A DNA stretch of 30,083 nucleotides, taken from Kingella_B sp963529665. Lineage in GTDB: Bacteria > Pseudomonadota > Gammaproteobacteria > Burkholderiales > Neisseriaceae. The DNA lies in the NCBI GenBank assembly GCA_963529665.1, contig CAUSAG010000023.1:1-30083 (forward strand). The letters are read 5' to 3'. Both the position numbers and the translations under genes were made by a program. This document shows, in pieces, positions 1 to 7,751 of the stretch. The stretch's first letter is position 1. Each line of letters starts with the position of its first letter. The notes under the pieces were generated by a model. The model saw only the letters and a program-made list of their open reading frames with translations. It searched no databases and was not told the origin of the DNA.

Positions 1-2
1 GC

Positions 3-19
3 TTTCAGGCAGCCTGAAA
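3..19. repeat. Palindromic double DUS
   Basis: TTTCAGGCAGCCTGAAA reads AGGCAGCCTGAA (kingDUS) on the plus strand and AGGCTGCCTGAA on the minus strand. It lies directly after the ribH stop codon. Identical or mirror-image copies are at 894-910, 8710-8726 and within 24181-24220. Confidence 0.85.
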
Positions 20-20
20 A

Positions 21-479
21 TTATTCTTCATCCAAATCGTTTAACAAATTTGCCAACTCAACCACCACAATCGCCGCATCGTTGGCTTTTTCTTGAATCC
101 GCGCGTGCGCCTGCTCATCGTTTTCCGTGGTCAAAATCGCATTGGCAATCGGAATATTAAAATCCAAACCCACGCGCGATACGCCCGCGCCCGATTCGTT
201 GGCAACCAATTCAAAATGATACGTTTCGCCACGGATAATCGCGCCGATGGCAATCAACGCGTCATAAGATTCGCTCGCCGCCATGTTTTGCAAAACCAAC
301 GGCACTTCCAGCGCACCAGGCACCGTCGCCAACGTGATGTCTTCATCCGCCACGCCCAGTTCCAGCAATTTGCTGCGTGCCACTTCCACCATCGCGCTGC
401 CCACTTCATTGGTAAACCGCGCTTGCACAATGCCAATTTTAAGATCCTGTCCATTGAGATTTGGAGCAATTGTTTTCAT
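21..479 (-). CDS. ribH: 6,7-dimethyl-8-ribityllumazine synthase
   Basis: RibH condenses 5-amino-6-ribitylamino-uracil with 3,4-dihydroxy-2-butanone 4-phosphate to give lumazine, the penultimate step of riboflavin synthesis, in the cytoplasm. The 152-aa product has the usual family length. Visible family motifs are ARFTNEV (20-26), GALEVPL (55-61) and GAIIRGETYHFE (79-90), the last holding the catalytic His88. The start MKTIAPNLNG was chosen because AAAGGA lies 6 nt upstream of this ATG. The open frame continues 31 codons further, but that extension has no family similarity. The gene follows the DUF2185 gene after 40 nt and may be co-transcribed with it. The identification is secure. Confidence 0.95.
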   Translation of the reverse strand: MKTIAPNLNGQDLKIGIVQARFTNEVGSAMVEVARSKLLELGVADEDITLATVPGALEVPLVLQNMAASESYDALIAIGAIIRGETYHFELVANESGAGVSRVGLDFNIPIANAILTTENDEQAHARIQEKANDAAIVVVELANLLNDLDEE

Positions 480-519
480 GTGTTTTCCTTTAAGGGTAAA
501 TATCAGAAGCAGTCTGAAA

Positions 520-846
520 CTATGCTTGCGGCTGCCAATCGGCAACGGGAATATAGCACTCGCCCGCATCATCCCATTCCCATGCGCCAGCGGTTTGCTG
601 CATTAAAACCGCGATTTCAGGCTGCGCGGTTAAGATTTGGCTCAATGGCAACGTTTCATAATTTGTTGAATCGTTTGCATAAGCATCGTCTTCCATACCG
701 CTGAAAAAACGCCAGCCGCTGTCGTGTTCAAACGCAGGATCTTCGCGATACAAAAAACCGATGGCTTCATTTTCTTGGCTAACTTGTTTGCTAACGATGG
801 CATAACTTAATGCGTTAGAAAGCGCTTGGGCAAAGGGATTATTCAT
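520..846 (-). CDS. DUF2185 (Imm33-like) domain protein
   Basis: This 108-aa cytoplasmic protein resembles the DUF2185 family, also catalogued as immunity protein Imm33 in polymorphic toxin systems. The family-typical block is YAIVSKQV (15-22) followed by GFLYREDP and SGWRFFSGMEDD. No toxin gene is adjacent, so an immunity role is only an inference from the family; many members have no known function. The peptide TAQPEIA near residues 73-79 is encoded by a DUS in frame. A strong -10 element lies 28 nt upstream of the ATG, but no good Shine-Dalgarno is visible. The gene sits between folK and ribH on the same strand. Confidence 0.75.
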   Translation of the reverse strand: MNNPFAQALSNALSYAIVSKQVSQENEAIGFLYREDPAFEHDSGWRFFSGMEDDAYANDSTNYETLPLSQILTAQPEIAVLMQQTAGAWEWDDAGECYIPVADWQPQA

Positions 847-873
847 GTTGATTTGCGATACAAAAAAGCGCGG

Positions 874-879
874 ATTATA
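874..879 (-). promoter_or_regulatory. -10 element of the DUF2185 gene promoter
   Basis: On the minus strand a perfect TATAAT is flanked by GCGCG and CCGCGC, so the -10 sits inside a small inverted repeat with a GC-rich discriminator. The predicted transcript would begin near 867 and have a leader of about 20 nt. No convincing -35 is visible. Confidence 0.5.
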
Positions 880-884
880 CGCGC

Positions 885-1394
885 TTATTCATCTTTCAGG
901 CAGCCTGAAAATGGGTTGGGCAAACGTTCAATGCCCTCATCGCCCAATTTCACCGCAAGTTGTTTCGCCGTGCCAAAGCTGGCAATTGGATAATCGGGCG
1001 CAATTTCCGCCAATGGCAACATAACAAAACCGCGCTCATGTGCACGCGGATGTGGGAGCTGCAATTCAGGCGTATTGCTGGTGGTTTGCGCGTAATCAAT
1101 AATATCCAGATCCAACGTGCGCGGCGCATTACGAAAACTGCGCTGCCGCCCAAACTGCTGCTCAATTTGTTGCAAATGCTGCAAAAGTTGTAGCGCCGAA
1201 TAGCTTGTTTCCACAATCGCAACCGCGTTAATAAAATCAGGCTGCTCGGTATAACCAACAGGCGCGGTGCGATACAGCGAAGACATTTTCAGGCTGCCGA
1301 TTTGCGGCAATGTCGCCACCGCAGCCAGCGCATTTTGTACCTGCGCAATGGGATTTTCTAAATTACTGCCAAAGGCGATAACAGCGGTATTCAT
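885..1394 (-). CDS. folK: 2-amino-4-hydroxy-6-hydroxymethyldihydropteridine pyrophosphokinase
   Basis: FolK (HPPK) transfers pyrophosphate from ATP to 6-hydroxymethyl-7,8-dihydropterin in folate synthesis. The 169-aa product has AFGSNLENP at the N-terminus (7-15), the HPPK signature PRTLDLDIIDY (91-101), and LPHPRAHERGFVMLPL (113-128). The chosen ATG overlaps the smpB stop as ATGA (1391-1394), which suggests translational coupling. A longer frame starting 14 codons upstream lies inside smpB and is less likely. Two DUS are translated: GSLK at 33-36, and FSGCLK at the extreme C-terminus, where the palindromic DUS at 894-910 supplies almost the last codons. The gene looks intact. Confidence 0.93.
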   Translation of the reverse strand: MNTAVIAFGSNLENPIAQVQNALAAVATLPQIGSLKMSSLYRTAPVGYTEQPDFINAVAIVETSYSALQLLQHLQQIEQQFGRQRSFRNAPRTLDLDIIDYAQTTSNTPELQLPHPRAHERGFVMLPLAEIAPDYPIASFGTAKQLAVKLGDEGIERLPNPFSGCLKDE

Positions 1395-1840
1395 GAGCGG
1401 TTCTGCTTCATTAAACGTTGTTTTTCGCGTTTCCAATCCGCTTCTTTGGATGATTCGCGCTTATCGTGCAATTTTTTACCTTTTGCCAAACCAATTTCCG
1501 CTTTAATCCGCCCGCGCAGAAAATGCAGATTCAGCGGCACGATGGTATAACCAGCACGCTCTGTTTTACCAATCAACTTATTGATTTCACGCTGGTTTAA
1601 TAACAATTTGCGCGGGCGAACAGGATCAGGCTTAATATGAGTGGACGCAGTTGGCAGCGGCGTAATATGGCAACCAACCAAATAAAACGCATCGCGTTTC
1701 CAGTAAATATAACTTTCTTTCAACTGCACGCGCCCAGCGCGGATAGCTTTAACTTCCCAGCCTTCCAGCACCAAGCCTGCTTCAATTTGCTCTTCAATAA
1801 AATAATCATGAAATGCTTTGCGATTGTTAGCAATAGACAT
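1391..1840 (-). CDS. smpB: SsrA-binding protein SmpB
   Basis: SmpB binds tmRNA and delivers it to stalled ribosomes for trans-translation. The 149-aa protein has the usual length and motifs: NRKAFHDYFIEEQIEAG at the N-terminus, LEGWEVKAIRAGRVQLKESY (26-45), and the basic C-terminal tail GLAKGKKLHDKRESSKE, which enters the mRNA channel. It is the first gene of a two-gene unit with folK, their codons overlapping by 4 nt. The tmRNA gene ssrA is not in the window. A terminator at 1913-1943 separates it from the upstream pilin operon, so its promoter should lie in 1841-1912. Confidence 0.96.
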   Translation of the reverse strand: MSIANNRKAFHDYFIEEQIEAGLVLEGWEVKAIRAGRVQLKESYIYWKRDAFYLVGCHITPLPTASTHIKPDPVRPRKLLLNQREINKLIGKTERAGYTIVPLNLHFLRGRIKAEIGLAKGKKLHDKRESSKEADWKREKQRLMKQNRS

Positions 1841-1912
1841 AAATAACTTTCGTATTTAACAATGAACCAATTTTAACAGAAAATAGGTTTATCAGTTGAT
1901 AACACAAAATAA

Positions 1913-1943
1913 AACAAGCTGATAGTTTGCATATCAGCTTGTT
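1913..1943 (-). terminator. Intrinsic terminator of the dnaB-pil operon
   Basis: There is a perfect 12-bp stem, AACAAGCTGATA/TATCAGCTTGTT, with a 7-nt loop. On the minus strand it is followed by TTTTATTTTGTG. It lies 10 nt after the stop of the last pilin gene. Unlike most terminators in this window it contains no DUS. Confidence 0.85.
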
Positions 1944-1953
1944 AAGTAGATGC

Positions 1954-2379
1954 TTAGAAGGATTCGCAGTTGGCTGGTTTACTTGTGGTAGCGCTACCAG
2001 TTAAATCCCTACAACGATAAACAGAACTATCACTGTCAATCCAAATTCCATATCTATGTCCATTCGTTTTCGGCACAGCTTGCAAATACATTTTTTTCTT
2101 TTCAATAATACGAGAGAAAGTATATTTACGAGTGTCATTCAATACTTGAACATTCGCAGTGTCGGCGAGAATATCTGCTAAGCTTGCGCGAGGATTAACT
2201 AGCTTTTGTGCTTCTACTGATTGGCGAAACGAAAGCATTTGCTGTTTTGCTTCTGCTAAATTCGCTTTTTCTATGTAATTTTGGTATGCCGGTATCGCAA
2301 AAGCAGCGAGTACTGCAATAATAGCAATTGCAATCATTAGCTCAATAAGCGTATAGCCAGAAATTTTCTTTGTATCCAT
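1954..2379 (-). CDS. pilX: Type IV minor pilin, PilX/PilL-like
   Basis: This 141-aa prepilin has the leader MDTKKISG cut before YTLIELMIAIAIIAVLAAFA, a class III (type IVa) signal with Glu at +5 and an N-methylated aromatic at +1. A long N-terminal helix (9-45) is followed by a small globular domain with a C-terminal cysteine pair (YRC...ANC), the disulfide-bounded D-region typical of pilin subunits. It is the fifth and last pilin gene downstream of dnaB, the place held by pilX (N. meningitidis) or pilL (N. gonorrhoeae). The symbol is assigned by position and size. In Neisseria, PilX affects aggregation and PilL affects competence; which applies here cannot be read from sequence. It is 13 nt from pilK. 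Confidence 0.82.
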   Translation of the reverse strand: MDTKKISGYTLIELMIAIAIIAVLAAFAIPAYQNYIEKANLAEAKQQMLSFRQSVEAQKLVNPRASLADILADTANVQVLNDTRKYTFSRIIEKKKMYLQAVPKTNGHRYGIWIDSDSSVYRCRDLTGSATTSKPANCESF

Positions 2380-2392
2380 TTGAAGCTACTTT

Positions 2393-2992
2393 CTATTTTT
2401 TATTTAATAACTCAAGATAGGTTTGTAGCGTAACAACGGTATCTTTGTTATTACCATGAGCACGCGATGTTACACGGAAAAAATCTACATGACCCAGCTT
2501 GGCATCTGCTTTACTTCCTAAGTATTCAATAATATAGCGTGTCTCAGTACCTGGTATTGCTTTACAAGTTTTAGTTTCACAACCTTTATCTAAAACAGAG
2601 GCTTTATTGATTTCACATCTAGTATTTACATTTGATTGACATCGTTCCCAAGCAGGGATTTCAGATTGAGTATCCTTTAGATCATATTTAAATAGTGCAT
2701 CTCGGTTATCTGCTTTATATGTATCTTTTGCAGGAGCACATAAACCATCAATACAAGCTGCCTTAAAAGTGATTTCAGTAGATGAATTCACCCAGTCTTT
2801 AATGATGGTCTCTGCATTCAATAATCCTTGTTCAGCAAGAGAAAGAGCATATTTTCTATCTGCCTCATTCGTACTCATTCTTAATTCAGTGTTTGAAGAT
2901 TGGCTTGTAGCAATAACTAATAATGCGATAACCAACATTATTACCATAACAATGAACAGGGAAAAGCCATTTTGATGATATTTATTTTTCAT
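2393..2992 (-). CDS. pilK: Type IV minor pilin PilK (GspK/PilX-type)
   Basis: This 199-aa prepilin starts MKNKYHQNG and is cleaved before FSLFIVMVIMLVIALLVIAT. It lacks Glu at +5 (Ile there), which is characteristic of the GspK-type tip subunit that caps the priming complex. After the helix the motif SNTELRMSTNEADRKYALSLAEQGL closely matches Neisseria PilK as I recall it. The mature domain contains several cysteines (CIDGLC, CQSNVNTRC, CETKTC) that may form disulfides. It lies 21 nt after pilJ and 13 nt before pilX. The role in initiating type IV pilus assembly is inferred from the family. Confidence 0.88.
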   Translation of the reverse strand: MKNKYHQNGFSLFIVMVIMLVIALLVIATSQSSNTELRMSTNEADRKYALSLAEQGLLNAETIIKDWVNSSTEITFKAACIDGLCAPAKDTYKADNRDALFKYDLKDTQSEIPAWERCQSNVNTRCEINKASVLDKGCETKTCKAIPGTETRYIIEYLGSKADAKLGHVDFFRVTSRAHGNNKDTVVTLQTYLELLNKK

Positions 2993-3013
2993 GTTTGTTC
3001 CTAACCTAATATT

Positions 3014-4096
3014 TTATACAGGGAAAGTTGTAGAACATATATTGCCTGCGCGAATGGTTGCATTAATGATATACGGAATGTCATTTGTTGAACCAGGATA
3101 TCTATAATTAAGCGTGAGCCTTAAACCAGCAGGTAAATTTTTTATATTTCCATTAGTGGTTAGCTCATTATCAGAGAAAATAAATTTTTCTTTATTGTGA
3201 TCGTTTACATCAGTAGAACTATTGTTACAATCTTTTGTATAGATAAATTGAGATTTAATATCTGTTATATTTTGTGCTAGTAATTGTGGACCTTGCCATT
3301 TTCCTTCAGCATCTAAATCATAACGTAATAAACTTGGCACATTATTAATAGTTGCAACAATATATGCAGCAGCATATAGTTTGTTTAGTGTGAATTCTCC
3401 TTTATTTGTACCCAAATGAGCCATCTTAGTAGTAAGATTATTTAATTTGAAACTAGTCGCAGCGGCATTCTGGTCTATTGCATTTGTTGCAAATGCATAG
3501 GAACAGCTGCTTATTACAAGTGTATTTTTTGCTCTTGCCGCATCTGCTCTAATAGTTTGGTTCAAATAGGGTAATTGTTCGCTGGAAATTTTCCCTGTAT
3601 TGGTTGCATCATCAATAGCAATTCCAGCAGAATCTTTACCATAAATAAAAAGTACGCCACCTTTTATATTAGATAAACCAGTTGTAGTCATACCTGCTGC
3701 GGCAAAATCTGTACCGGAATCTAAAACTTTTACACCAAATCCACTATATTGACCACTACCATCAGCATTATCTGTAATGGCAATTAGTCTTTTTTCTGCA
3801 TCGGCAAAATCGTCAAATTCAAATTTATTAGCACTATTAACATCTGCAGAACTATAACAGCCAAATGAGCCAGTATTACGAGCATCACGCGTAATGATTG
3901 AAGCCGCATTACGCAAATTTTGTTGTGTGTCTAAACGCCTCTGCGCATTATTGTTAAGTTTGCGAGTGATGAAGTAGGTGCTACCTGCTGCGCTGATTAC
4001 AATCATTGCCAGTGCGCTAGCAATCAAAAACTCCATCAAAGTAAAACCCGAACTTTTACGAGAAGACAAAAATGAATTATTTTGCATTGTTTTCAT
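3014..4096 (-). CDS. pilJ: Type IV minor pilin PilJ (PilW-like)
   Basis: This prepilin has the cleavage site RKSSG|FTLMEFLIASALAMIVISAA with Glu at +5, and QQNLRNAASIITRDARNTG after the helix, a hallmark of PilJ/PilW. The start MKTMQNNSF (360 aa) was chosen because AAAGG precedes it by 8 nt. An ATG seven codons upstream (4117) is also open and leaves only 3 nt from pilI. The mature part is large (about 340 aa) with several cysteines. In Neisseria, PilJ is one of the minor pilins (PilH-K) needed for normal piliation and thus for transformation. No DUS lies in the gene. Confidence 0.88.
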   Translation of the reverse strand: MKTMQNNSFLSSRKSSGFTLMEFLIASALAMIVISAAGSTYFITRKLNNNAQRRLDTQQNLRNAASIITRDARNTGSFGCYSSADVNSANKFEFDDFADAEKRLIAITDNADGSGQYSGFGVKVLDSGTDFAAAGMTTTGLSNIKGGVLFIYGKDSAGIAIDDATNTGKISSEQLPYLNQTIRADAARAKNTLVISSCSYAFATNAIDQNAAATSFKLNNLTTKMAHLGTNKGEFTLNKLYAAAYIVATINNVPSLLRYDLDAEGKWQGPQLLAQNITDIKSQFIYTKDCNNSSTDVNDHNKEKFIFSDNELTTNGNIKNLPAGLRLTLNYRYPGSTNDIPYIINATIRAGNICSTTFPV

Positions 4097-4120
4097 AGTT
4101 AAAACCTTTTTACTCATTGT

Positions 4121-4747
4121 TTAGTTTGCTACTCGTAATACATAGCCATAATCATTGAAGCGATTATTTGCACCTGCTTTACTTGCACCTTCTGAACGCC
4201 ATACTACCTTTATAGTTGTATAGGCGCCACCAGACTTGCAGTTGTCATTCATTTTGCCAGAGTTATCTATAGTGGGTTGTTCGGGATCTTCTTTATCTAA
4301 ACAAATAGCGTAACTTACGGAAGAAACAGTAGAAGATTCCGGTTCAATAAGATTTTTGTATAATTCATATTCAAATTGATTTTTATATTCACCTGCTATG
4401 GTAGCTTTGGTGTATTCAGTTCCTGCTTGGGGTGAAAATTCAGTAGCCCTTTGAATTTCTTTGGGTGGAGTAATATAAGATCTGTAGTCATGTGAATAAT
4501 TACCACCTGCCGTTTTGGTCAAAGTGGCATTCATCAGCATGGATTCAGCTAATGCTTCTGTGCTTTGTGAAACAAGGCTTTTATTTTCAGCTTCGGTTAA
4601 ACCTGAAACAGAACGTAATTGAGATGACATAAGCGCCAGCAAACCTAAAGTTAGCAGGATAACAGAAACAATCACTTCAATAAGCGTTGAACCCTGAATA
4701 TTTTGCTTTTTCGCAAAAGAAGGAGTGCGTATTTTTTTTGAGATCAT
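4121..4747 (-). CDS. pilI: Type IV minor pilin PilI (PilV/GspI-like)
   Basis: The 208-aa prepilin has a 19-residue leader ending QNIQG, cleaved before STLIEVIVSVILLTLGLLAL (Glu at +5). The following SSQLRSVSGLTEAENKSLVSQ region matches the PilI/PilV pattern. It has two cysteines in the C-terminal part (AICLDKED, DNCKSGG). It lies between pilH (28 nt) and pilJ in a head-to-tail operon. With PilH, J and K it probably forms the inner-membrane priming complex for pilus polymerisation. Base composition is AT-rich, like the other pilin genes. Identification rests on the prepilin signal, size and order in the cluster. Confidence 0.87.
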   Translation of the reverse strand: MISKKIRTPSFAKKQNIQGSTLIEVIVSVILLTLGLLALMSSQLRSVSGLTEAENKSLVSQSTEALAESMLMNATLTKTAGGNYSHDYRSYITPPKEIQRATEFSPQAGTEYTKATIAGEYKNQFEYELYKNLIEPESSTVSSVSYAICLDKEDPEQPTIDNSGKMNDNCKSGGAYTTIKVVWRSEGASKAGANNRFNDYGYVLRVAN

Positions 4748-4775
4748 GGCTTAAATCCAAAAAGAAAAATTAAAA

Positions 4776-5483
4776 TTATTTGGTACAAAATTTAATTAAA
4801 TCACCTGATAAGGCATCTTTTGCAGCGGCAGAAGAACCACATGTCGCAGCGTTGCCTGTTGGTGTAACCAACGCATATCTAATAGGAGATACTTCTCTGC
4901 CAGCATCTCTGATAGCTAAGCGTACATATCTTGAACCAAATTCATATTCTGCAACAAGCCCTGTGTAGTTAGTTACTCTATTAACACTTGATGTTTTCTT
5001 GTAGCCAAACATACCATTAGGTAGGAAAGCAAACGCATTAGATGGTGATGCATTACAAACAGTGCCTGCAAGATCGCAAGTTTCGGTGTTTACACTCACT
5101 TTATTGATCTCAGAAATATTAGGACCATTTAATGTGATGGTTCTTAATGCAGAATCAACTTTGGCATCATATTCACCATTTCTATCCTTATCAGCGAAAA
5201 TCAAAATACCATCACTAATTTTGGTTTCATCGCAGACACCAGTAGGACGTCCATCTTTTCTGATGAGAACACCACACAGCAGAACTGGAGTATTCATTCG
5301 TACTGCTTCGGTTCGTGCAAAACGGAAAGCATTGGCAATTTGTTCTGAACGATTTACTAAGCGTGAATTGGAAACAAAATTACGCATACTGGGAAAAGCA
5401 ATAGCAGCCATGATTGCCATAATGGCAACGGTAACCAGTAGTTCTAATAGGGTAAACCCTTGTACTCTTTTAAAGTGTGGCAT
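4776..5483 (-). CDS. pilH: Type IV minor pilin PilH (FimT/GspH-like)
   Basis: This 235-aa prepilin has the short leader MPHFKRVQG, cleaved before FTLLELLVTVAIMAIMAAIA (Glu at +5). AFPSMRNFVSNSRLVNRSEQ and AFRFARTEAVRMN follow, a classic GspH/FimT block. Four cysteines lie in the mature domain (VLLCGV, GVCDE, ETCDLAGTVC) plus two near the C-terminus. It is the first pilin gene after dnaB, separated by 33 nt, exactly the Neisseria arrangement. FimT-type pilins have been linked to DNA binding in natural transformation in some bacteria; whether that holds here is not shown. Confidence 0.88.
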   Translation of the reverse strand: MPHFKRVQGFTLLELLVTVAIMAIMAAIAFPSMRNFVSNSRLVNRSEQIANAFRFARTEAVRMNTPVLLCGVLIRKDGRPTGVCDETKISDGILIFADKDRNGEYDAKVDSALRTITLNGPNISEINKVSVNTETCDLAGTVCNASPSNAFAFLPNGMFGYKKTSSVNRVTNYTGLVAEYEFGSRYVRLAIRDAGREVSPIRYALVTPTGNAATCGSSAAAKDALSGDLIKFCTK

Positions 5484-5516
5484 AGTTTTAACTCAAATTA
5501 AGGATAGGTTAATCAA

Positions 5517-6923
5517 TTATTCTGTATTGGTTGCTGCTTCTGGGATATATGCGGCATTCTCAAAGCGGGTAAATTGCCCCATAAAGGTTAAAAACACGCG
5601 TCCTGTTGGTCCGTTTCGGTGTTTGCCAATGATGCACTCGGCAAGCCCTTTAAATTGGCTTTGTTCTTTGGTGTAATATTCATCACGAAACATAAACATA
5701 ATTAAATCCGCATCTTGCTCAATTGCGCCTGATTCGCGCAGATCCGACATCATAGGACGTTTATCTGTGCGTTGTTCTACTGTTCGTGATAATTGTGATA
5801 ATGCGATAACAGGGACTTGTAGTTCTTTGGCGAGTGCTTTGAGTGAGCGCGAAATCTCGCCTAATTCTGATGCGCGATTATCGCTGCGCCCTGAGCCTGA
5901 CATAAGTTGCAGGTAATCAATAACAATTAAACCTAATCGGTTGTTGAATCTTCGGGCGAGTCGTCTTGCGCGAGCGCGCAGTTCTAATGCGCTTAATCCT
6001 GCTGTTTCATCAATAAAAATAGGAGCATCGGTAAGTTTGGCGACGGCTTCGTTTAGCCGTTCCCAATGTTCATCTTTCAGGCTGCCGTTTTTTAAAACGC
6101 TTTGGTCAAGTCGTCCAACGGAACTCAACATACGCATAACTAATTGCGCGCCACCCATTTCCATTGAGAATACGGCGACAGGAAGTTTTTCGCTAATGGC
6201 AACGTGTTCGGCAATATTGATTGCAAATGCGGTTTTACCCATGGATGGGCGTCCTGCAACAATTACTAAATCGCCTGCTTGCAAGCCTGATGTCATTTTG
6301 TCTAAATCGGTGAAACCTGTGGCGATGCCTGTTACTTCATTTGGATTGTCGCGTTGGTACAGAGCGTCAATTCGTTCAATGTTTTGTTGTAACAAGTCTG
6401 GCATTTCTAGAAAGCCTTGCTTGGATTTTGCTGTGCTTTCAGCGATTTGGAATACTTGATTTTCGGCTTCGTCTAATAATTGTTCTGCACTTTTTCCTTG
6501 CGGATTATAAGCATTTCTAGCAATTTCTGTTCCAATCTCGGCGAGTTGGCGAATAATGGAACGCTCGCGGACGATTTCGGCGTAGCGGCGAATATTGGCA
6601 GCGGATGGGGTGCTTTGCGCTAGGGTAAGCAGGTATTCAAATCCGCCTGCGTGGGATAGTTGATCGTTGCGCTCCAACACTTCTTGCACGGTAATGATGT
6701 CGGCAGGGCGGTTTTCGTTGATAAGTGTTGAGATGGCGCGATAGATGAGTTTGTGTTCGTGGCGATAGAAATCATCGTCGGTTAGCACGTCGGCAACGCG
6801 CTCGTAGGCGCTGTTTTCAAGCAGTAAGCCGCCTAGCATGGATTGCTCGGCTTCTATGGAATGGGGTGGCAGAGCGAGGTTGCGAATTTCGCTGTCGTTG
6901 TCTGGAACAGGGGAATTTGGCAT
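5517..6923 (-). CDS. dnaB: Replicative DNA helicase DnaB
   Basis: DnaB is the hexameric 5'-3' helicase at the replication fork. The 468-aa protein has the N-terminal collar domain (PPHSIEAEQSMLGGLL, 19-34), a linker, and the RecA-like motor with Walker A GRPSMGKT (224-231), a Walker B region LIVIDYLQLM, and RESGAIEQDADLI near the C-terminus. Length is normal. A DUS in frame at 6077-6089 encodes NGSLKDE around residue 280 without breaking the fold motif. dnaB is the first gene of the pil operon, so minor-pilin expression may depend partly on read-through from a housekeeping gene. The ATG follows an AT-rich leader; no strong SD was seen. Confidence 0.96.
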   Translation of the reverse strand: MPNSPVPDNDSEIRNLALPPHSIEAEQSMLGGLLLENSAYERVADVLTDDDFYRHEHKLIYRAISTLINENRPADIITVQEVLERNDQLSHAGGFEYLLTLAQSTPSAANIRRYAEIVRERSIIRQLAEIGTEIARNAYNPQGKSAEQLLDEAENQVFQIAESTAKSKQGFLEMPDLLQQNIERIDALYQRDNPNEVTGIATGFTDLDKMTSGLQAGDLVIVAGRPSMGKTAFAINIAEHVAISEKLPVAVFSMEMGGAQLVMRMLSSVGRLDQSVLKNGSLKDEHWERLNEAVAKLTDAPIFIDETAGLSALELRARARRLARRFNNRLGLIVIDYLQLMSGSGRSDNRASELGEISRSLKALAKELQVPVIALSQLSRTVEQRTDKRPMMSDLRESGAIEQDADLIMFMFRDEYYTKEQSQFKGLAECIIGKHRNGPTGRVFLTFMGQFTRFENAAYIPEAATNTE

Positions 6924-6999
6924 GGTTAAATAAAACTAACGTTTTTTGGCACTTTGTTAAATGTTTTTTGGATGTGTGGTTTTGAGGTGCGAATATGGG

Positions 7000-7040
7000 T
7001 TTCAGGCCGCCTATACAAGCGGACGGTAGGCAGCCTGAAA
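7000..7040 (-). terminator. DUS-pair hairpin after ppa
   Basis: Two inverted DUS, TTTCAGGCcGCCTA and TAGGCAGCCTGAAA, pair over 13 of 14 positions around a 13-nt loop, just after the ppa stop. The left copy is degenerate (GGCC for GGCT). Confidence 0.6.
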
Positions 7041-7047
7041 ATATAGA

Positions 7048-7578
7048 TTATTGTTTTTTCCAGCGTTCTTGCGATTCGCGGATAACTTGTTTAGCCTCTT
7101 CGGCATCGCCCCAGTGTTCTACTTTGGTTGTGCCTGCTTTTTTGAGGTCTTTATAGTGGTTGAAATGAAATTCAATTTGTTTGATGAGCTGTGCGGGGAG
7201 ATCGGCTAGGGTTTGGATGGCGTTGCCTGTGTCACGGTCATCGGCTGGCACAACGACGATTTTGTCATCCACTTCGCCGTCGTCCACAAATTTCATCACG
7301 CCGATAACGCGCGCTTCCATATAAATGCCTGTGGGTAAGGGAGTGCGCGTGATGATGAGTGCGTCAAGTTCGTCGCCGTCTTCGTCTAGGGTTTGGGGGA
7401 TGAAGCCGTAGTTAGTGGGTTTGGCGAAGATTTGGGGTTCTACGCGGTCCAGTTTCATCACGGCGTTTTTTCTATCCCATTCAATTTTGTGTGCGCTGCC
7501 TTCGGGGATTTCTACGACCACGTTGATGATGCCGTTGTCCACATCGCCTGCGTCTAGAATCTTGTTGAAATCTGCCAT
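7048..7578 (-). CDS. ppa: Inorganic pyrophosphatase (family I)
   Basis: Ppa hydrolyses pyrophosphate to phosphate, pulling biosynthetic reactions forward, in the cytoplasm. The 176-aa protein has the bacterial family I length. It carries the signature DGDELDA (67-73) with metal-binding aspartates, plus EIPEGSAHKIEWD, KPTNYGFIPQT, and VVPADDRD later in the chain. It is a single-gene unit: its own promoter lies at 7615-7643 and a DUS-pair hairpin follows. It is transcribed divergently from tonB. Confidence 0.96.
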   Translation of the reverse strand: MADFNKILDAGDVDNGIINVVVEIPEGSAHKIEWDRKNAVMKLDRVEPQIFAKPTNYGFIPQTLDEDGDELDALIITRTPLPTGIYMEARVIGVMKFVDDGEVDDKIVVVPADDRDTGNAIQTLADLPAQLIKQIEFHFNHYKDLKKAGTTKVEHWGDAEEAKQVIRESQERWKKQ

Positions 7579-7614
7579 TGTAATTTTCCTATATGTGGGG
7601 TTGAAATGGGAACG

Positions 7615-7643
7615 ATTATAAACGATGGGGTGGGGCTGTGCAA
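7615..7643 (-). promoter_or_regulatory. ppa promoter
   Basis: On the minus strand TTGCAC (7638-7643) is separated by 17 nt from a perfect TATAAT (7615-7620). The predicted transcript starts about 30 nt upstream of the ppa ATG. Confidence 0.6.
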
Positions 7644-7701
7644 AAATTGGTTAAGTTGTTTTATTTTTTCAGGCTGCCTTTGGGAGTTTTGTAATTTTAT
7701 G

Positions 7702-7730
7702 TTGCCAAAATTAGCTAGCCAAATGTTAAT
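7702..7730 (+). promoter_or_regulatory. Candidate tonB promoter with overlapping palindrome
   Basis: TTGCCA (7702-7707), a 17-nt spacer and GTTAAT (7725-7730) give a plausible sigma-70 promoter with a short leader. An imperfect palindrome, AATGTTAATCGTTTGCATT (7722-7740), overlaps the -10. That is where a Fur operator would be expected, but the match to the Fur consensus is poor. Confidence 0.4.
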
Positions 7731-7751
7731 CGTTTGCATTAAAATTGTGAG

